Shown here one piece after another: positions 33,046 through 44,589 of a DNA stretch of 64,000 bases. The stretch covers positions 5,270,001 to 5,334,000 of the forward strand of contig PUFA01000006.1 in the NCBI GenBank assembly GCA_003508835.1. Direction: 5' to 3'. How positions within the stretch are numbered: the stretch's first letter is position 1; each line of letters starts with the position of its first letter. The position numbers and the translations under genes were made by a program. Source of the stretch: Eonycteris spelaea. Lineage: Eukaryota; Chordata; Mammalia; Chiroptera; Pteropodidae. The notes under the pieces are model-generated. The model had not been told where the DNA came from. It saw only the letters and a list, made by a program, of their open reading frames with translations, and ran no database searches.

Positions 33046-33959
33046 GAACTTTAACAGAACATAATTGCCATTCTGAACGGTACAAGTGCCACTTAAGTTG
33101 AGCACCTTCAATTATTCATATATTTTAAAATATCTCCCCCAGATTCAGGTTTTCATTTTTGATGTTTAAAAGAAATACTATCCAAACACCATTGTTTCTT
33201 TATCCTGGGTGTTCATCTTTAAAATGTTTCTGTCAGATCTGAATCTTTTAAGAAGACAAAACCCTGCCCACTTACTACTTATTCAAATATTATAATGCAC
33301 CAGCAATAAAACCAAACTAAAGGGTAAACTATTTAGAGGTCCTAATATGTGAGTAATCTGAGGATAAAGATAACCTAATGATTCTTCTAAAGCACTGAGT
33401 GCTTCATAAAGAATGAGCAATGCAGTGTGTGCTGTCTGCAGAGACGTGGGCGAAGTAGCAGACGGTGCCCTCAGCATTTCTCAGAAGTGACTATTTTAGG
33501 AGGCCCATTTATCAATGTTCAGGATGGCATCCAATGAACTGAGAAGTTTATATTATAACTTATATTTACAAATAATCAATTGTACTGTTATTGCAGTTGC
33601 TACTTGTCATTTGCCAACTCGTATGTTAGTATTTCAATATTTCACCAACCATCTTAATCTTAACGGTGCACACCTCCTTAAAAGCCCTGTTTAGCAGTGC
33701 CTGCCACTGTGGAGGGATAGAAGGTCGGACCAAAGTGGATGATTTAGTTAGAGGTCTTACATATAAATTTTTCTTTCAGAATTCAAATCATAGAAGGTTT
33801 TTGTGTTCTTTTAAAACAAGAAACACATTTCCCTTGTGCGATCAAACCCTGCATCCTCACCCTTTTCACATCTAGTTTATTCTGGGGGCCTTTTCTTTTT
33901 ATTTAATCCTCCCTTATATTTATGTAATAGATATACATTATATAGTATATAAATATTAT

Positions 33960-34370
33960 ATATTATGTTTAGTTGAAGTATAAATGACATTCAATATTAT
34001 ATTAGTTTCAGGTATATAACATAATAAGTCAATACTTGTACATATTATGAAATGATCATCACTATAAGTCTAGTTTCTACCCATCACCATACATAGTTAC
34101 AGAATTTTTTCTTGCAATGAGAACTTTTAAAATTTACTTTTAGCAACTTTCAAATATGCAATACAGTATTATATATAATTATATGTAACTATAGTCACCA
34201 GGCTGCACATTACATTCCCATGACATTTACTTTATGACTGGAATTTATACTTTTCTGGGGATCCTTTCTTTCCCACCCAATGCTCCTCACCCAAGCATAC
34301 CCACATCCTGCTTTTACTTTTATGGCTTCCAGTTTCTCTAAATTTAAAATAAATAAGATGGACAAGTCAA
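33960..34370 (+). repeat. L1 3'UTR fragment, plus orientation
   Basis: 'ttgaagtataaatgacattcaatattatattag', 'catacatagttacagaattttttcttgc', 'tagcaactttcaaatatgcaatac' and 'actatagtcaccaggctgcacattac' identify an L1M-type 3'UTR. Confidence 0.8.
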
Positions 34371-34639
34371 TAGTTCTCAAACTTTAGTGTACACAAAATA
34401 TAGATTTCTAGTAGACATTCCCGAGTTTCCAGCTTTGAGACAGTGCAATGTTCTCCAGGTCACTTTGAACCATCTTCTTCTTTGGCTCCAGGCTAACTCT
34501 CTGTTTTCCAGATCTGAAGCCATATTCTGTAGCCCCACTCAGTAGAGTTGGACAGCCCAAAGTAACCAGGCAGACCCAGCCCAGATCACAAGGCCACCTA
34601 GTCTCAGCCAGAAACTAGAACTAGCACTGGGGAGCAGCT

Positions 34640-34855
34640 TCCATTTCTTGAGTCCCTGCTCTGTGCCCAACACTGTGCTATGAATTTTTTCATGCATTAA
34701 CTCATTTGATCCTGATGACAAATCTTATAATCCCAAGGCCATCATTCATCCTGCTTCAGAGATGAGGACACCAAATACTAATACATCCCATTAGGGAGTG
34801 TAGGGCAAATTGGGATTTCAATCAGACTTGTCTGACCCTGCTCTTTCCCTTCCTA
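34640..34855 (-). repeat. MIR SINE, minus orientation
   Basis: 'gctctgtgcccaacactgtgcta', 'catgcattaactcatttgatcctgatgac' and 'gggatttcaatcagacttgtctgacc' follow antisense MIR order. Confidence 0.7.
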
Positions 34856-35239
34856 CAAGAGCAGGAACTAAAACCTCAGATCCGGAATTGATCCAAGAAC
34901 TCAGTTTAGCTACTTGTCCACCAGGAACAGAAGAATAAGCTTAGCTCTTCTCTCTCCATTGGGTAGCTACTGTCATGGTTCCTCCTCCCAGTACCCTAAT
35001 GCCCGAGCACCTCCCTACCCTGCACCCAGATTCTCCTGCTATCTGGAATGGGGGTCAGGCTTCCGGTCACCTTCCATGTTGTAGATGTAGGAGGCCGTGA
35101 GAGCAGGATTGAAGCTCTCTCCCCAACAACTCTTACCTGCTCACCCCGCTGCCTTAGGCCCAGCACTCCAGTGCAGACCTCCATCCTTTCAACCACTCCA
35201 GCTCTCCCACCTCCACTCTCCAACCTACTCTCTACCCAG

Positions 35240-35700
35240 AAGCTAAGTAATCCTTAAAAATGTGATTCAGGTCATTCATGCTACCCGTGCCCAGCCACAA
35301 AACATCTGATGGCATTTATGATATCATGCAAAGTCCTGGCCACAGTCTTCTCTCAGCAAACTTCCTTCTCTCCAACCACAGAGGTCTTCTCTGAGCTCAT
35401 GCGACAAGCCACTCTTCCTCACTTCAGGGTCTCTGCCCATGTGGTCCCTTCAGCCTAGGACAGTCTCCCCTTCTTTCACCTGGCTGGTCACTTCTAATCC
35501 TTCAGATGTCACCCTCTTGGAGGCCTTCCCATGCCTCCAATCTGTCATTGAATCTAACACCCCCTTATTTTATCGCAGCACCCTGTTCATTTCTCTCTCA
35601 CAGGGGAAGTGATACATTACACATTATGACAACAATGTGTAATCGCATAGTTACTGGTTTACTTTTTGTGTTTGTTGCTGCTGTTTGACTATAAACACCA
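35240..35700 (+). repeat. L2 LINE, plus orientation
   Basis: 'gtgattcaggtcattcatgc', 'cttcagggtctctgcccatgtggtccc', 'cttcagatgtcaccctcttggaggccttccc' match L2 3' sense text. Confidence 0.75.
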
Positions 35701-35711
35701 TGAAAGGAGCT

Positions 35712-36115
35712 GCCATGATGGTTAATTTCATGTGTCAATTTAACTGGACTGTGGGATACCCAGAACATTATTTTGGTTGTGCCTGTGAGGGTGTTTTCTG
35801 GATGAGATTAGCATTTGAATCAGGGACTCAGTAAAGCAAATCCACCTCCATCCTCCCCACCCAGCCCCAATGAGGGTAGACCTCATCCAATCCATGAAGG
35901 CCTGAGTAGAAGAAAAACCTGAGGAGAATTTGCTCTCTCTGCCTGGCTATTTCCTATTAGGATGTTGATCTGCTCCTGCCTTTGGACTTGGATTAGGACT
36001 GAAATTTAAAGCATCATCTCTCCTCTCCCCAGCATGCCAATTGCAGATCTTGAGATTTCTTAGCCTCCATGATTGTGAGAGTCAGTCCTTATAATAAATA
36101 TCTATATCAATATAC
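35712..36115 (+). mobile_element. MLT1/MaLR-type LTR
   Basis: 'gatggttaatttcatgtgtcaatttaactgg', 'gggtgttttctggatgagattagcatttgaat' and 'tccatgaaggcctgagtag' give the LTR landmarks in order, ending near 'attgtgagagtcagtcc'. Noncoding relic. Confidence 0.75.
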
Positions 36116-36879
36116 ACATATACGTGTATATATATCCTCTTGGTTCAGTTCCTCATTCAAGCTAGCCATGTTTCAAGTGCTCAATAGCCACGAGTGACTA
36201 GTAGCTACCATCTGGGGTAGCCTGGATTTAGAATATTTCAGTCATCATAAAAGGTTGTATTGGTCAGCCCTGGACGATAAGATCTATCTTCTGCTACTCA
36301 GGAATTGACTGCTCGAGGATACGATCTTTACCCTCTCCAGCTGGCACTGCCACCCATCTCCTCTCCCCAGTGCTTTTTCCTCCTTTGTTCTGCTCCTCCT
36401 TTTGCGGCGTTGAGGCAGATCAACATACTCTATGGGTCAGCTGAGCTAAAACTGGGAAATGAGAGTCAGAATCCCTTTCCTGAGACACCCCAAAACGTCA
36501 TGAGCTAATTCGTTGGGGTCTCCCGCCAGAGCTCAGGGAAGGGAGCCATTTGGATATACCCATAAGGAATGAGGGGAGAGAATAGCATGTCTGTCTTTAC
36601 ATGTATTCCTCTTCACAGTATTCCTCCTGCCTCAGTCCTCTCACGGAAATCTAGAAGCAGAAAGGTGGCTGAAACTACAATCTTCAGTATCTGAATTTAT
36701 AGTATTTTACAGTCACTGATCTGCTTGCTTCAGCTCTGTTCTCATCCTGCTATGCTCTTCTCTGTCTAGGAAGAAGCTGGAAGTCTGCACACTACAGTTT
36801 CTCAGATCTCATTCTTGACTGGCTTCCCATGAGGTTATGTCAATGAGAGGCACTGGTGGGACTTTTGAAGGCAAAAGGG

Positions 36880-37430
36880 AGAAGCCCACGCCTTTTTTTT
36901 CTTTTTCTTTTTCTTTTTTCTTTTTCTAGAAGTGGTAGGAGCAGCTGCTTCCACAGCAGCAGAAACAATGGGTGAGTGCAGGCTCCTGGGTGCCTGCTCA
37001 GGAAGTTCTCTTGGGGGGCGGGGAGGGGTTGCCACCATGGCAGACACGATAGCAACCTCAGCAGCCTGGTGGGCGCGAACGCTGGCAGTCGCCAGAGCTG
37101 CATGTGACTTCAGACCTCCAGCCTGAGCGCGATCAGGAGCTCCGGGCTTCCCGCGGGCACCAGTGGTGGTGGTTCTAGTGGCGGCGGCGGCAGCTTCTCC
37201 AATTGACCGAGCAACGCGATGACCACGGGCTCTGGAGAGCATCGTTTCCCATTTCTTTCCCCTTCAGCCTCGGGGTGGTAGTGGCGTCCTCGAATTAGAA
37301 ATCTCTGGGAAACCTCGCTGTGTTTTGTTCCTCTAGCCTTTCTAACACTGTTGTGTCCGATCTCCTGTACTGAATTCCCTCCTTGAAATACTGATCCCCG
37401 CCCCCCCCGCCCCCACGCCTCTTCGTTCAA
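36880..37430 (-). pseudogene. GC-rich block with A-rich end on the minus strand: possible processed retrocopy, source unknown
   Basis: On the minus strand this 0.5-kb block begins GC/CpG-rich with CCG runs (about 37170-37195) and ends in an A-rich tract of about 35 bases (plus strand T/C run 36893-36927), the layout of a reverse-transcribed mRNA with a degenerate poly(A). A 135-residue minus-strand open frame covers it but is alanine, proline and lysine rich and resembles no protein I know. It could equally be an isolated CpG island beside a pyrimidine microsatellite. Confidence 0.3.
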
Positions 37431-37679
37431 TCTCTCTTTCCCTTTTCACTGACTGGAGCCCCTGGGGATGGTAGAGCATAAAATCCAAGACTCAGTCGCA
37501 AATCACTGTAAGAAGGAGAGCCACCCATCAACCTGACAGCGACCTTAGACTGTTCGTAAACAAGAAATGCACTTTCGTTGCATTCGAGTTATTACACGTT
37601 TAGATCTATTTGTTTCAGCAGCGTAGCCTTTGCCCCAACGGATACAGTGCCTTAACTGTGATTTATATATTTATGTGAA

Positions 37680-37830
37680 TACAGTGCTTACTTGTGCTAG
37701 GCACTCTGCTAAGCACTTCAACCTCGTTGAATCCTCACACAACAAGTAGTTCTTTTTATCATTCTCATTTAAAGACTAGGAAACTGAATTGCAGAGAGGT
37801 AAAGCAACTGGTCCAAGGGCTGTCTAACTC
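37680..37830 (-). repeat. MIR SINE, minus orientation
   Basis: 'cttgtgctaggcactctgctaagcacttc', 'gaatcctcacacaacaagtag' and 'agactaggaaactgaattgcagagaggtaaagcaac' are antisense MIR. Confidence 0.8.
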
Positions 37831-37901
37831 GAAAGTCTATGTACTTGTATATACAGACATTATATGGGCGTGTATATAAAATGTGTATATAGATAGATTT
37901 C

Positions 37902-37937
37902 ACTTATAGGTATACTGAAATCAGTATACCTATAAGT
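37902..37937. repeat. Perfect 17-bp inverted repeat, 2-nt spacer
   Basis: Left arm ACTTATAGGTATACTGA at 37902-37918 and its exact reverse complement at 37921-37937, separated by AA. It could form a cruciform or hairpin. It is flanked by AT-rich sequence with tata steps. Confidence 0.9.
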
Positions 37938-38007
37938 ATACTATAAATATTACATATTCCTGTTAGGCTTGTTCTCTGCTTGCCTTCACTCTCTACCCTC
38001 TCTGTGC

Positions 38008-38020
38008 TGCCCCCTGGTGG
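38008..38020 (-). promoter_or_regulatory. CTCF-like motif (strong match)
   Basis: Plus-strand TGCCCCCTGGTGG reads CCACCAGGGGGCA on the minus strand, an exact fit to the CTCF core. Occupancy cannot be judged from sequence. Confidence 0.5.
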
Positions 38021-39041
38021 CTGCCTTGTGAACTGCATCACTTGAGCTTCTTTGCCCTCTGGCTTCCGGTTGGGTTTGGTCAATGGAAAACACGAGTAGG
38101 AAAACGGCACATGGGAATAGAAGGAGGTCATGGTATTTATTCCATCCACCCTTAGTCTCCCTCTACCAGGCCACATATCTGCAGTGGCTGTGTTTCCTTA
38201 ACTAAAGGTCTGCACTCCCACGGAAGTCTCTCCTACAACGGCTCTGCTCCCTCCCCTTGCCCCTTGAGGCTTGAGCAGATAATGATCTCCACTAGTGCTA
38301 GCCCCGGTACTTGACAATACTTTGTTGAGTTCTCTCAACTATACTTGTAGCTGCTAAAATAATTCCCTTATCAACTCATCTTCAGTTATCTCTTTGAGTG
38401 CCATCTGCCTTCTGTCAGCATGCTGATAAGTGTAGCCTATATGTGTTTTTATAATTTAGAAACTTCTGTTGTCCTTGGTAGGAGCACCTACCCTTCCTAC
38501 TCTGGGTACACAATCTTTGGGAAGAGGTGACATTATCTCTCAGTTCTAGGAGTGGGCAAGTGACTCAGCCCTGGCCAATCAGAGCACTACATCCTCCTGT
38601 CAGGTTAGCATAAGTCCCAAATGAGGCCAATGAGAACCAGAGTAAGATGGTGACTAGCTGTGCCAGGGAAGAGAAGCTCATTTTAAGCCCCAAAGTAGCC
38701 TTATTTGTGGTACTCTAACCTGAGAGTGTGTTGGCCTGGAGATGCTGGCAGATAGCTTGCCTTTATGGGGATCCTAAGAATAAAGTTAACTAGTAAAGCA
38801 AAGACCTTGAAAGAGGTCATATGTTAATCACATTGTTAAGCTCCAGTCAAGCCATCCCTAAAGTCCAATCTACTCCTGGGGTTTTCACATACTTGAGCCA
38901 CTACGTTCTCTTTTTGCTTAACCCATTGCTGGCTAGATTTTCTGTCACTTGCAACCAAGAGTCATAAGCGATTGAGAAATATGCCAAAGTCATATGTGTT
39001 TCTTGCAAGTAAACAGAAATCACCTCTAGATAACTTAAGTT

Positions 39042-39097
39042 GGAAAGGAAAGGAAAGGAAAGGAAAGGAAAGGAAAGGAAAGGAAAGGAAAGGAAAC
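39042..39097 (+). repeat. (GGAAA)n microsatellite
   Basis: About eleven near-perfect aggaa/ggaaa units. Purine-only, so able to form triplex-type structures. Confidence 0.95.
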
Positions 39098-39479
39098 AAA
39101 TAAATTTGGGAGGAGGGATGTGAAGTGGTTTACAGAATCAAAGGAAATGCAGAAGTAGGTCTTAGAAAGGGCATGAACCAGAGTGGTCCCTGGGAATTTA
39201 GATAGCAGGAATGAATGGACAGCATCGTCAGAGCACTGCCCTAGAATAAACCAGTGATAACAGTCTACTACCTTGAATCACTTTATTCAGGATTCAGATT
39301 AGCTTTGGAAATAAAGAGAGCAAACGAAAGAGAAAGGAGGAAAGAGAGTCCATTTGGCCTTACTTCAATTTTGTGCTTAATCTTTGTTCATGGAAAGGTA
39401 GGACACCTGGATTGATAGTCTTACCTAAACTGTACACAACTGGGTAATTTCCCAAAGCAAAATCTGTCCTAAGAACTTT

Positions 39480-39690
39480 GCATATTTATAAGCTCATTTT
39501 AACCCTCAGAGTAGCCTTTTGAAATAGGTATTGTTATTATGCTTATTTCTACTTTACCAATGAGGAAATTGAGAGACAGCAAGGTAAAGTAACTTGCCTG
39601 TAGTCACATAGCTAAGTGATGAGCTGGGATGCAAAGCCAGGCAGCCTGGCTTCAGAGTCTGTGCACCTAATCCACTACACTATAGGGCTT
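39480..39690 (-). repeat. MIR SINE, minus orientation
   Basis: 'ctcattttaaccctcagagtagcc', 'ccaatgaggaaattgagagacagcaaggtaaagtaacttgcc' and 'ctggcttcagagtctgtgcacctaatccactacactat' give a nearly complete antisense MIR. Confidence 0.85.
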
Positions 39691-39784
39691 CACCAACAGG
39701 AGGAGAATGAAGGTAGGACAGGCAAAAACACAAGGTCTCCTGCAGTTAATGCTCAAGGGAGGGATTAAGGGGCATTTCCATTTC

Positions 39785-39787
<3 letters not shown>

Positions 39788-39834
<47 letters not shown>
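39788..39834 (+). repeat. (CT)n microsatellite
   Basis: An uninterrupted ct tract of about 47 bases. Length-polymorphic in all likelihood. Confidence 0.95.
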
Positions 39835-39839
<5 letters not shown>

Positions 39840-40429
39840 AGCTACCATGTATTAACCAGACCAAAAAAAAAAAATAGATTTCTTTTTTGAAAAGAAAAAT
39901 CTTGCTTAGCCAACGGAAGAAAGGGAAGGAGCCCAAGATGGTGATCTTACTCTCTCTCAGCCACAAAGAAGACTGTGAAATATCTAGGACCCAGGGGAAT
40001 TCCAGCTGTCACCAGACTGCACTAGCCAAGGCTGAGGAAACCCAGGGAGTGAGGAAGGTGTTATCCATCATAAAGGCATTGTTAAGGACCAGCAAGGGGA
40101 AGAATGCTAGCACTCTGGTGAAGCTAATTGATGTGGCCATCACCTACAGACCTCTGCCCTCACCCAAACCCCACTGGACTCATTTCTCTCAGTGCCCCGT
40201 TTTATGGCCTCCTGCACAACCACACTGTTCCTTTTGCCATGCAGCCTGCTCTGCCCTCATTCTGCAGGGCCTGCTCCGTCAACATTCTGGAACAGGTATC
40301 CCCAAGCCTGAGAACAACAAGGCCACAACAATGCTCTAGAACTTAAACCTCATAACTCTGGCCAGACTTAGCTGCAAAGCAGTGGAAACCCTCACTCTGT
40401 TCTTGACACGGCCCCTCCCCAGGAAGCAC

Positions 40430-40920
40430 AGGTCAGTCAGTGGTTTAGAGTGTGGGCTCTGGATTCAGCTCTAGGTTAGTATTCCAACTCTGTTGCAAAC
40501 AGGCTGTTTGTTGCAGTGGGCAAAGTTTCTAACTTCTCTGAGCCTCTGTCCACTGCCATGAAGGAAAATAATGATACTAGGGCGATTAATTTCAGTCCCT
40601 ATGCACTGGTACAGCTGAACTGACTATTAAAACATCAAAATACTTTCATCTTGACTAGTAAATAGTTAGCAATAGCCCATGGGCCCCTACCTCCCTAGCA
40701 TTTCTCCAGCATGCTCCCCTTGATTCAGTAACTAAGGTGTTAACTCTTGGCAGAACAGAGAACTACAACGTCCTTGCTCTAGTGCTTGTGCCTGAATAGG
40801 GCTGTTATATATTTTTAATATCACCCCTGGCAGTGGTCATCTCTGAGATTAAGTGAGGTGATGCAGATAAAGGACTTGGCAGAGAGCCTGGTACATAGTG
40901 AAACAACTCAGTCAATGTCA
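40430..40920 (+). repeat. MIR SINE sequence, plus orientation
   Basis: 'cagtggtttagagtgtgggctctggattcag', 'aacttctctgagcctctgtcc' and, further right, 'gagattaagtgaggtgatgcagataaagg' with 'gagagcctggtacatagtg' look like one interrupted or two adjacent MIRs. Confidence 0.6.
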
Positions 40921-41429
40921 ACTGTGATTGCTGTAAACATCAAACCTAAAAAGCAAAGGCAGGATCAAGGTCAGGGTCTCAGGTATTATGAGCAGGTGAA
41001 GATGGGTTTTAACTGACAGGTCAAGAATAGTCACAGGCCCTGAGATGATTCATGGGTAAGGCCCCGTGGGTGGTCCTGCCTAGTTTAGAGCCAGAGCAGG
41101 ATCAATGTATCCTGCTTCGCAAACTGCCCCTTGCCTTTCTTGCCTTGCTTCCCTGAGATTCATGGATCCCACGCTAGATTCCAGGGCTGGGGATGAGGTT
41201 GTCAGAAGAAGCCACATATCAGTGCCCTTGTAGTTTAGGAGGGCTTTTCCTTGTGTTCGCTACTACTAGCTCTGCTGCCAGAATTGGAATCGCATGTCTT
41301 GTCTGCCTGACACAGAGAAGCTGCTCCCAGGAGGCTGGGCTTTGCCTTGCTAATGCCTTGAGATATTAGAAAGAATATTCCAATCCAAGGTCCTTCCCCT
41401 CAACAAATTGAAAGATCTTAAAGAGAGGC

Positions 41430-41660
41430 CTAGAAATGTAGGCTCTGTAGCCAGACTGCTTGGGTTCAAAACCCAGCTCGGCAGCGTTCCTAGCTATGTG
41501 AACTTGGGCTAGTCACTTAACTGCTCTGAGCCTCAATTTTCTCATCTGTTAAATGGGAATAATAATAGTACCTGCCTCATAGAGTTCTTATAAGGAATAA
41601 ACTAAGTGTTAGGATAATGCCTGACACAAAGTAAGTTCTCAGTATATGGTAGTTATTGTC
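41430..41660 (+). repeat. MIR SINE, nearly complete
   Basis: 'gtaggctctgtagccagactgcttgggttcaaaac', 'gctatgtgaacttgggctagtcacttaactgctctgagcctc' and 'atgcctgacacaaagtaagttctcagtata' are in full MIR order. Confidence 0.9.
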
Positions 41661-42185
41661 AAGGAGCCTACAAGTGTAGTGGAACAGTCAGATTCATGCC
41701 CGCATAATTATGTTCAGGGTGGCAAATGGTCTTTCTTCAGCCTGCTGGTTGAAATTCTTCCCCTGCTCCGCTGGGCCTCCTGTACCAGCTCCCACATTTT
41801 ACAGACTAGGAGGCCCAGAGAGGGTCTTGCCCATGGTCATATGTAGTGTCATTGGCAAAGATGGAACCCATTTTAGAGTTTCAGCTACCACTTCCAGCGT
41901 CCCCACCCTCCCTGCCTCTCCTCACTTCCTCATGCCTTGGGTTAAGGTTCTTGGGAACTGGGATGAGTTCTTGCCCATTTCTGGGTCCCCAGGGTCCAAA
42001 GTAGAGAAGGTGCTCAGGAAGTGACAGAGTTAGGACTTTCAAACACTTGCCCCTCGTGAGTCACTAACCAAAGGGGCCAGGGATGTGCCTGCTAATTGGA
42101 GCTCCAGGTGCTGTCATGCTGCTAGGGCCCCAGATAGAAGACAGAACCTGCAGCGAAAGAGAGGGAGGGAGGGTTGGAAGGGGGG

Positions 42186-42187
<2 letters not shown>

Positions 42188-42241
<54 letters not shown>
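42188..42241 (+). repeat. (GA)n microsatellite
   Basis: About 27 uninterrupted ga dinucleotides, 1.3 kb upstream of the likely HPCAL4 first exon. Confidence 0.97.
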
Positions 42242-42245
<4 letters not shown>

Positions 42246-42429
42246 TAGTTCCTCCCTAGCGAGCCAGTCCGAGGAGTTTCTTGGACCAGCCAGAGAAGCC
42301 TCCTCCATTCTTGGCAGGAGGGTCCTCCTAGCCCTCCATTGCCTCGCCCACCTCAACTTTTGCTCAACAGAAGCCCTGCCTCTCCCCTCTCCCTCTGCTC
42401 TTCTGCATCCTCACTCCCGTTTGACCAAT

Positions 42430-43700
42430 CACTAGACTCCCCGCCCCACTTTTGACAGATGTCTAGTAGCCCCTCCCCCGCACGTGGCCCAGCCAGAGGC
42501 TATCCGCTCCGCTTTAGCCCCCAGTTTAGAATAAAAGGGTTCCGTCCCATAGCCTTGGGTCAGGAACTCTCACCTTCCAGTGCAATTGGGGCGGCCCGGC
42601 CAGGCTTTGGGGAGACCCCCACGTGCGGGAAGGAGGTGTTCTCGGAGCCCTGAAACCTTCCAGACCCTCTCAGTGTAAACCGCCTGGGGTTTATGTCAAC
42701 ATCCGAGGCCGGAGACTGGCGGCGGCTGGGGACCGGCACCGTCTATCGGACGGGAAAACGGGAGGTTGGGAAATGAAATGGAGTGGTCCATGGGGTAGGC
42801 GGAGGGATCCTTCAGGGGGAGATCCTAACATGCTTTTGGGGGTCCGTGAGAAATAAGGGAGCCTGTCTGGGGAGGGCTTGGAACTAGGGACTGCAGGGAG
42901 CCCACGACTAGAGGGGGGCAACACAGAGGCTGGGTACTTCGCCGTCCGTGCAGCGCTCTCCGCGCGCGCCCGCCCGCCCTCTTTTCCGTTCCACGGCGTG
43001 ACGGGAGTGGGTGTGTTGAGGGCCGTGACGCGAAGGCGTGGGCTGCTGACCACCTCATCTCTTTCCTCCCCCACTCAGCTTCTTGGCAGCTCCTCATCGC
43101 CTTCTTACAATTTCGGGTGGGATATTGGTGGGGTCACATCTTGTGACTCACCCCTCTTCCCTCCCCACCCCCGCTGGGGCCCAGAAAAGGAAGGCTGAGA
43201 CTTGGCTGTGGCTCTCCCGTTTCCATAGCAACCGTGAGATTTTTTTGCGAATCCACTTCAATCTTCGACACTTTTCACCTTAGCCTATGGCTGGGGTCTG
43301 AGACTGAGGGCGGGATACAGATCGGGGTACAGCCGTCCCCATCCTCGCGACTCTAGGAGGGTCAGCGCGGGCGGGGTGCGCTATGGCAGCCGGGCCTCAC
43401 TGGCTACCCTGTCCCCACCTGAAACCCCGCCTGCCACTCCGCCCCAGTGGAGCCAATCAAAGCGCAATCTGTCCGGGGTGAGGCGGGGCTTATGCAAATC
43501 GTGTCGGCTCCGAGAGACACATAGTGATACAAGAGCTGGGAGGCGGCTCCAGACGGACCTTGGAGAACCTGGCCTCCAGCCCGCGAGCCAATCTCGGTCC
43601 CCGCGGCCCGCTGAGGCTCGGAGCCATCCAGCGACCCGGCGAGCGGCCTCAGGTAACGCGGGCGGGGCCGGGCGGAGGCCCTTGTTCTCTCCCCCTCCAC
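42430..43700 (+). promoter_or_regulatory. HPCAL4: CpG island with HPCAL4 promoter region
   Basis: A 1.2-kb CpG-rich block. At its left end are an E-box CACGTG (42481-42486) and a TATA-like ATAAAAGG (42531-42538). At its right end, just upstream of the candidate first exon, are a CCAAT box (43453-43457), a GC box (ggcggggc, about 43482) and an octamer ATGCAAAT (43492-43499). The two clusters could mark two start sites. HPCAL4 is a neuronal gene; the sequence shows no convincing complete RE1/NRSF site here. Confidence 0.6.
43505..43652 (+). other. HPCAL4: Probable HPCAL4 noncoding exon 1
   Basis: Sequence downstream of the CCAAT/octamer cluster runs to CTCAG followed by the strong donor gtaacg at 43653. 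HPCAL4 family genes have a noncoding first exon several kb upstream of the ATG exon, which fits. The start is a guess; the donor is the supported end. A second donor-like gctcag-gtaaga at 43866 could end an alternative first exon. Confidence 0.5.
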
Positions 43701-43893
43701 TCTTCATTCCTTTCCTCGTCTCCTGTCCCCTCTGGTTCATCTCCCAGACCCCTGTCACAGGTGACAGCATCTAGGGATCCGCCCCTGGCCAGGGGACCCA
43801 ACCCAAAGTCCAGGCTCCATGGGTCCCAGGAAAGGAGGCAGAGCTGCCTCCTTACTCCCAGCTCAGGTAAGAACAACCATTGCTCTGGCCCCC

Positions 43894-43939
<46 letters not shown>
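43894..43939 (+). repeat. (CA)n microsatellite
   Basis: About 23 uninterrupted ca repeats just inside HPCAL4 intron 1, a Z-DNA-prone tract. Confidence 0.97.
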
Positions 43940-43940
<1 letters not shown>

Positions 43941-44589
43941 CTGGAGATGTGATGTTGCCAGTGATAGCGGAGGCAAATGTCACCCTCCCTCCTTTGGAGA
44001 TAGGTAGTCCACCCAGTCCCATGGCAACCTCCCACCTCCACAGATAGTCCCCACCCACATCTCTCAGCCCCACCAGCAGCTCGCTGCATTTCACATCACA
44101 AGGTCCCTGCTCCTAAAGACAGCCTCCACCTCCATAGAAAGCCCAGTCCCACTTCGCATTGTCCTTTCCTTCCACCTGTCAAGCTGACAGAGCTCACAGC
44201 ATACCTGGGGGGAGAGAAGAAGCTCCCTCCCGTCCCCACCCCCCTTTTCCCCAGTACTCCTCCTCCTGACACTCTCTCAACAGCGCTCCCTCCCCATGGT
44301 CTCAGTGCTAGACAGAGGCCCCATCCCATGTTATGCCTCTTTTATCTTGGTCGGAGGAGTACAGGGACTCCGCAGAGCACCCATATCTGTCAGTCAGTGC
44401 TGCCAAGATCCCGGCCTCCTTCATTTCCCTCACCCCTCATACCAAGGCACGAATTCCTCCCATTCTACTAATCAAATATCTTTCTAATTCATACCCTCTC
44501 TGGCCTTCCTGAACCCAGTTACTCTCTCTCTCCGCTCTTCCTGCTGCTCTGCAGAGTATGCCAAAGCTCCAAGTGGATTGTGTCACTCT

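Larger units (their letters stand above)
23961..42420. other. Intergenic region between divergent PPIE and HPCAL4
   Basis: About 18 kb of mostly old repeats: L1 pieces in both orientations (26990-29090, 33960-34370), L2, MIR, MER20, MLT1-type LTR, microsatellites, a GC-rich block at 36880-37430 and CTCF-like motifs near 30190 and 38008. No supported protein-coding exon. Confidence 0.75.

Noticed and set aside
43376..44089. Several 100-150 codon frames on both strands over the HPCAL4 CpG island and (CA)n tract
   Set aside because: GC-rich promoter/noncoding exon plus a dinucleotide repeat open in all frames; the HPCAL4 protein starts at 49500.
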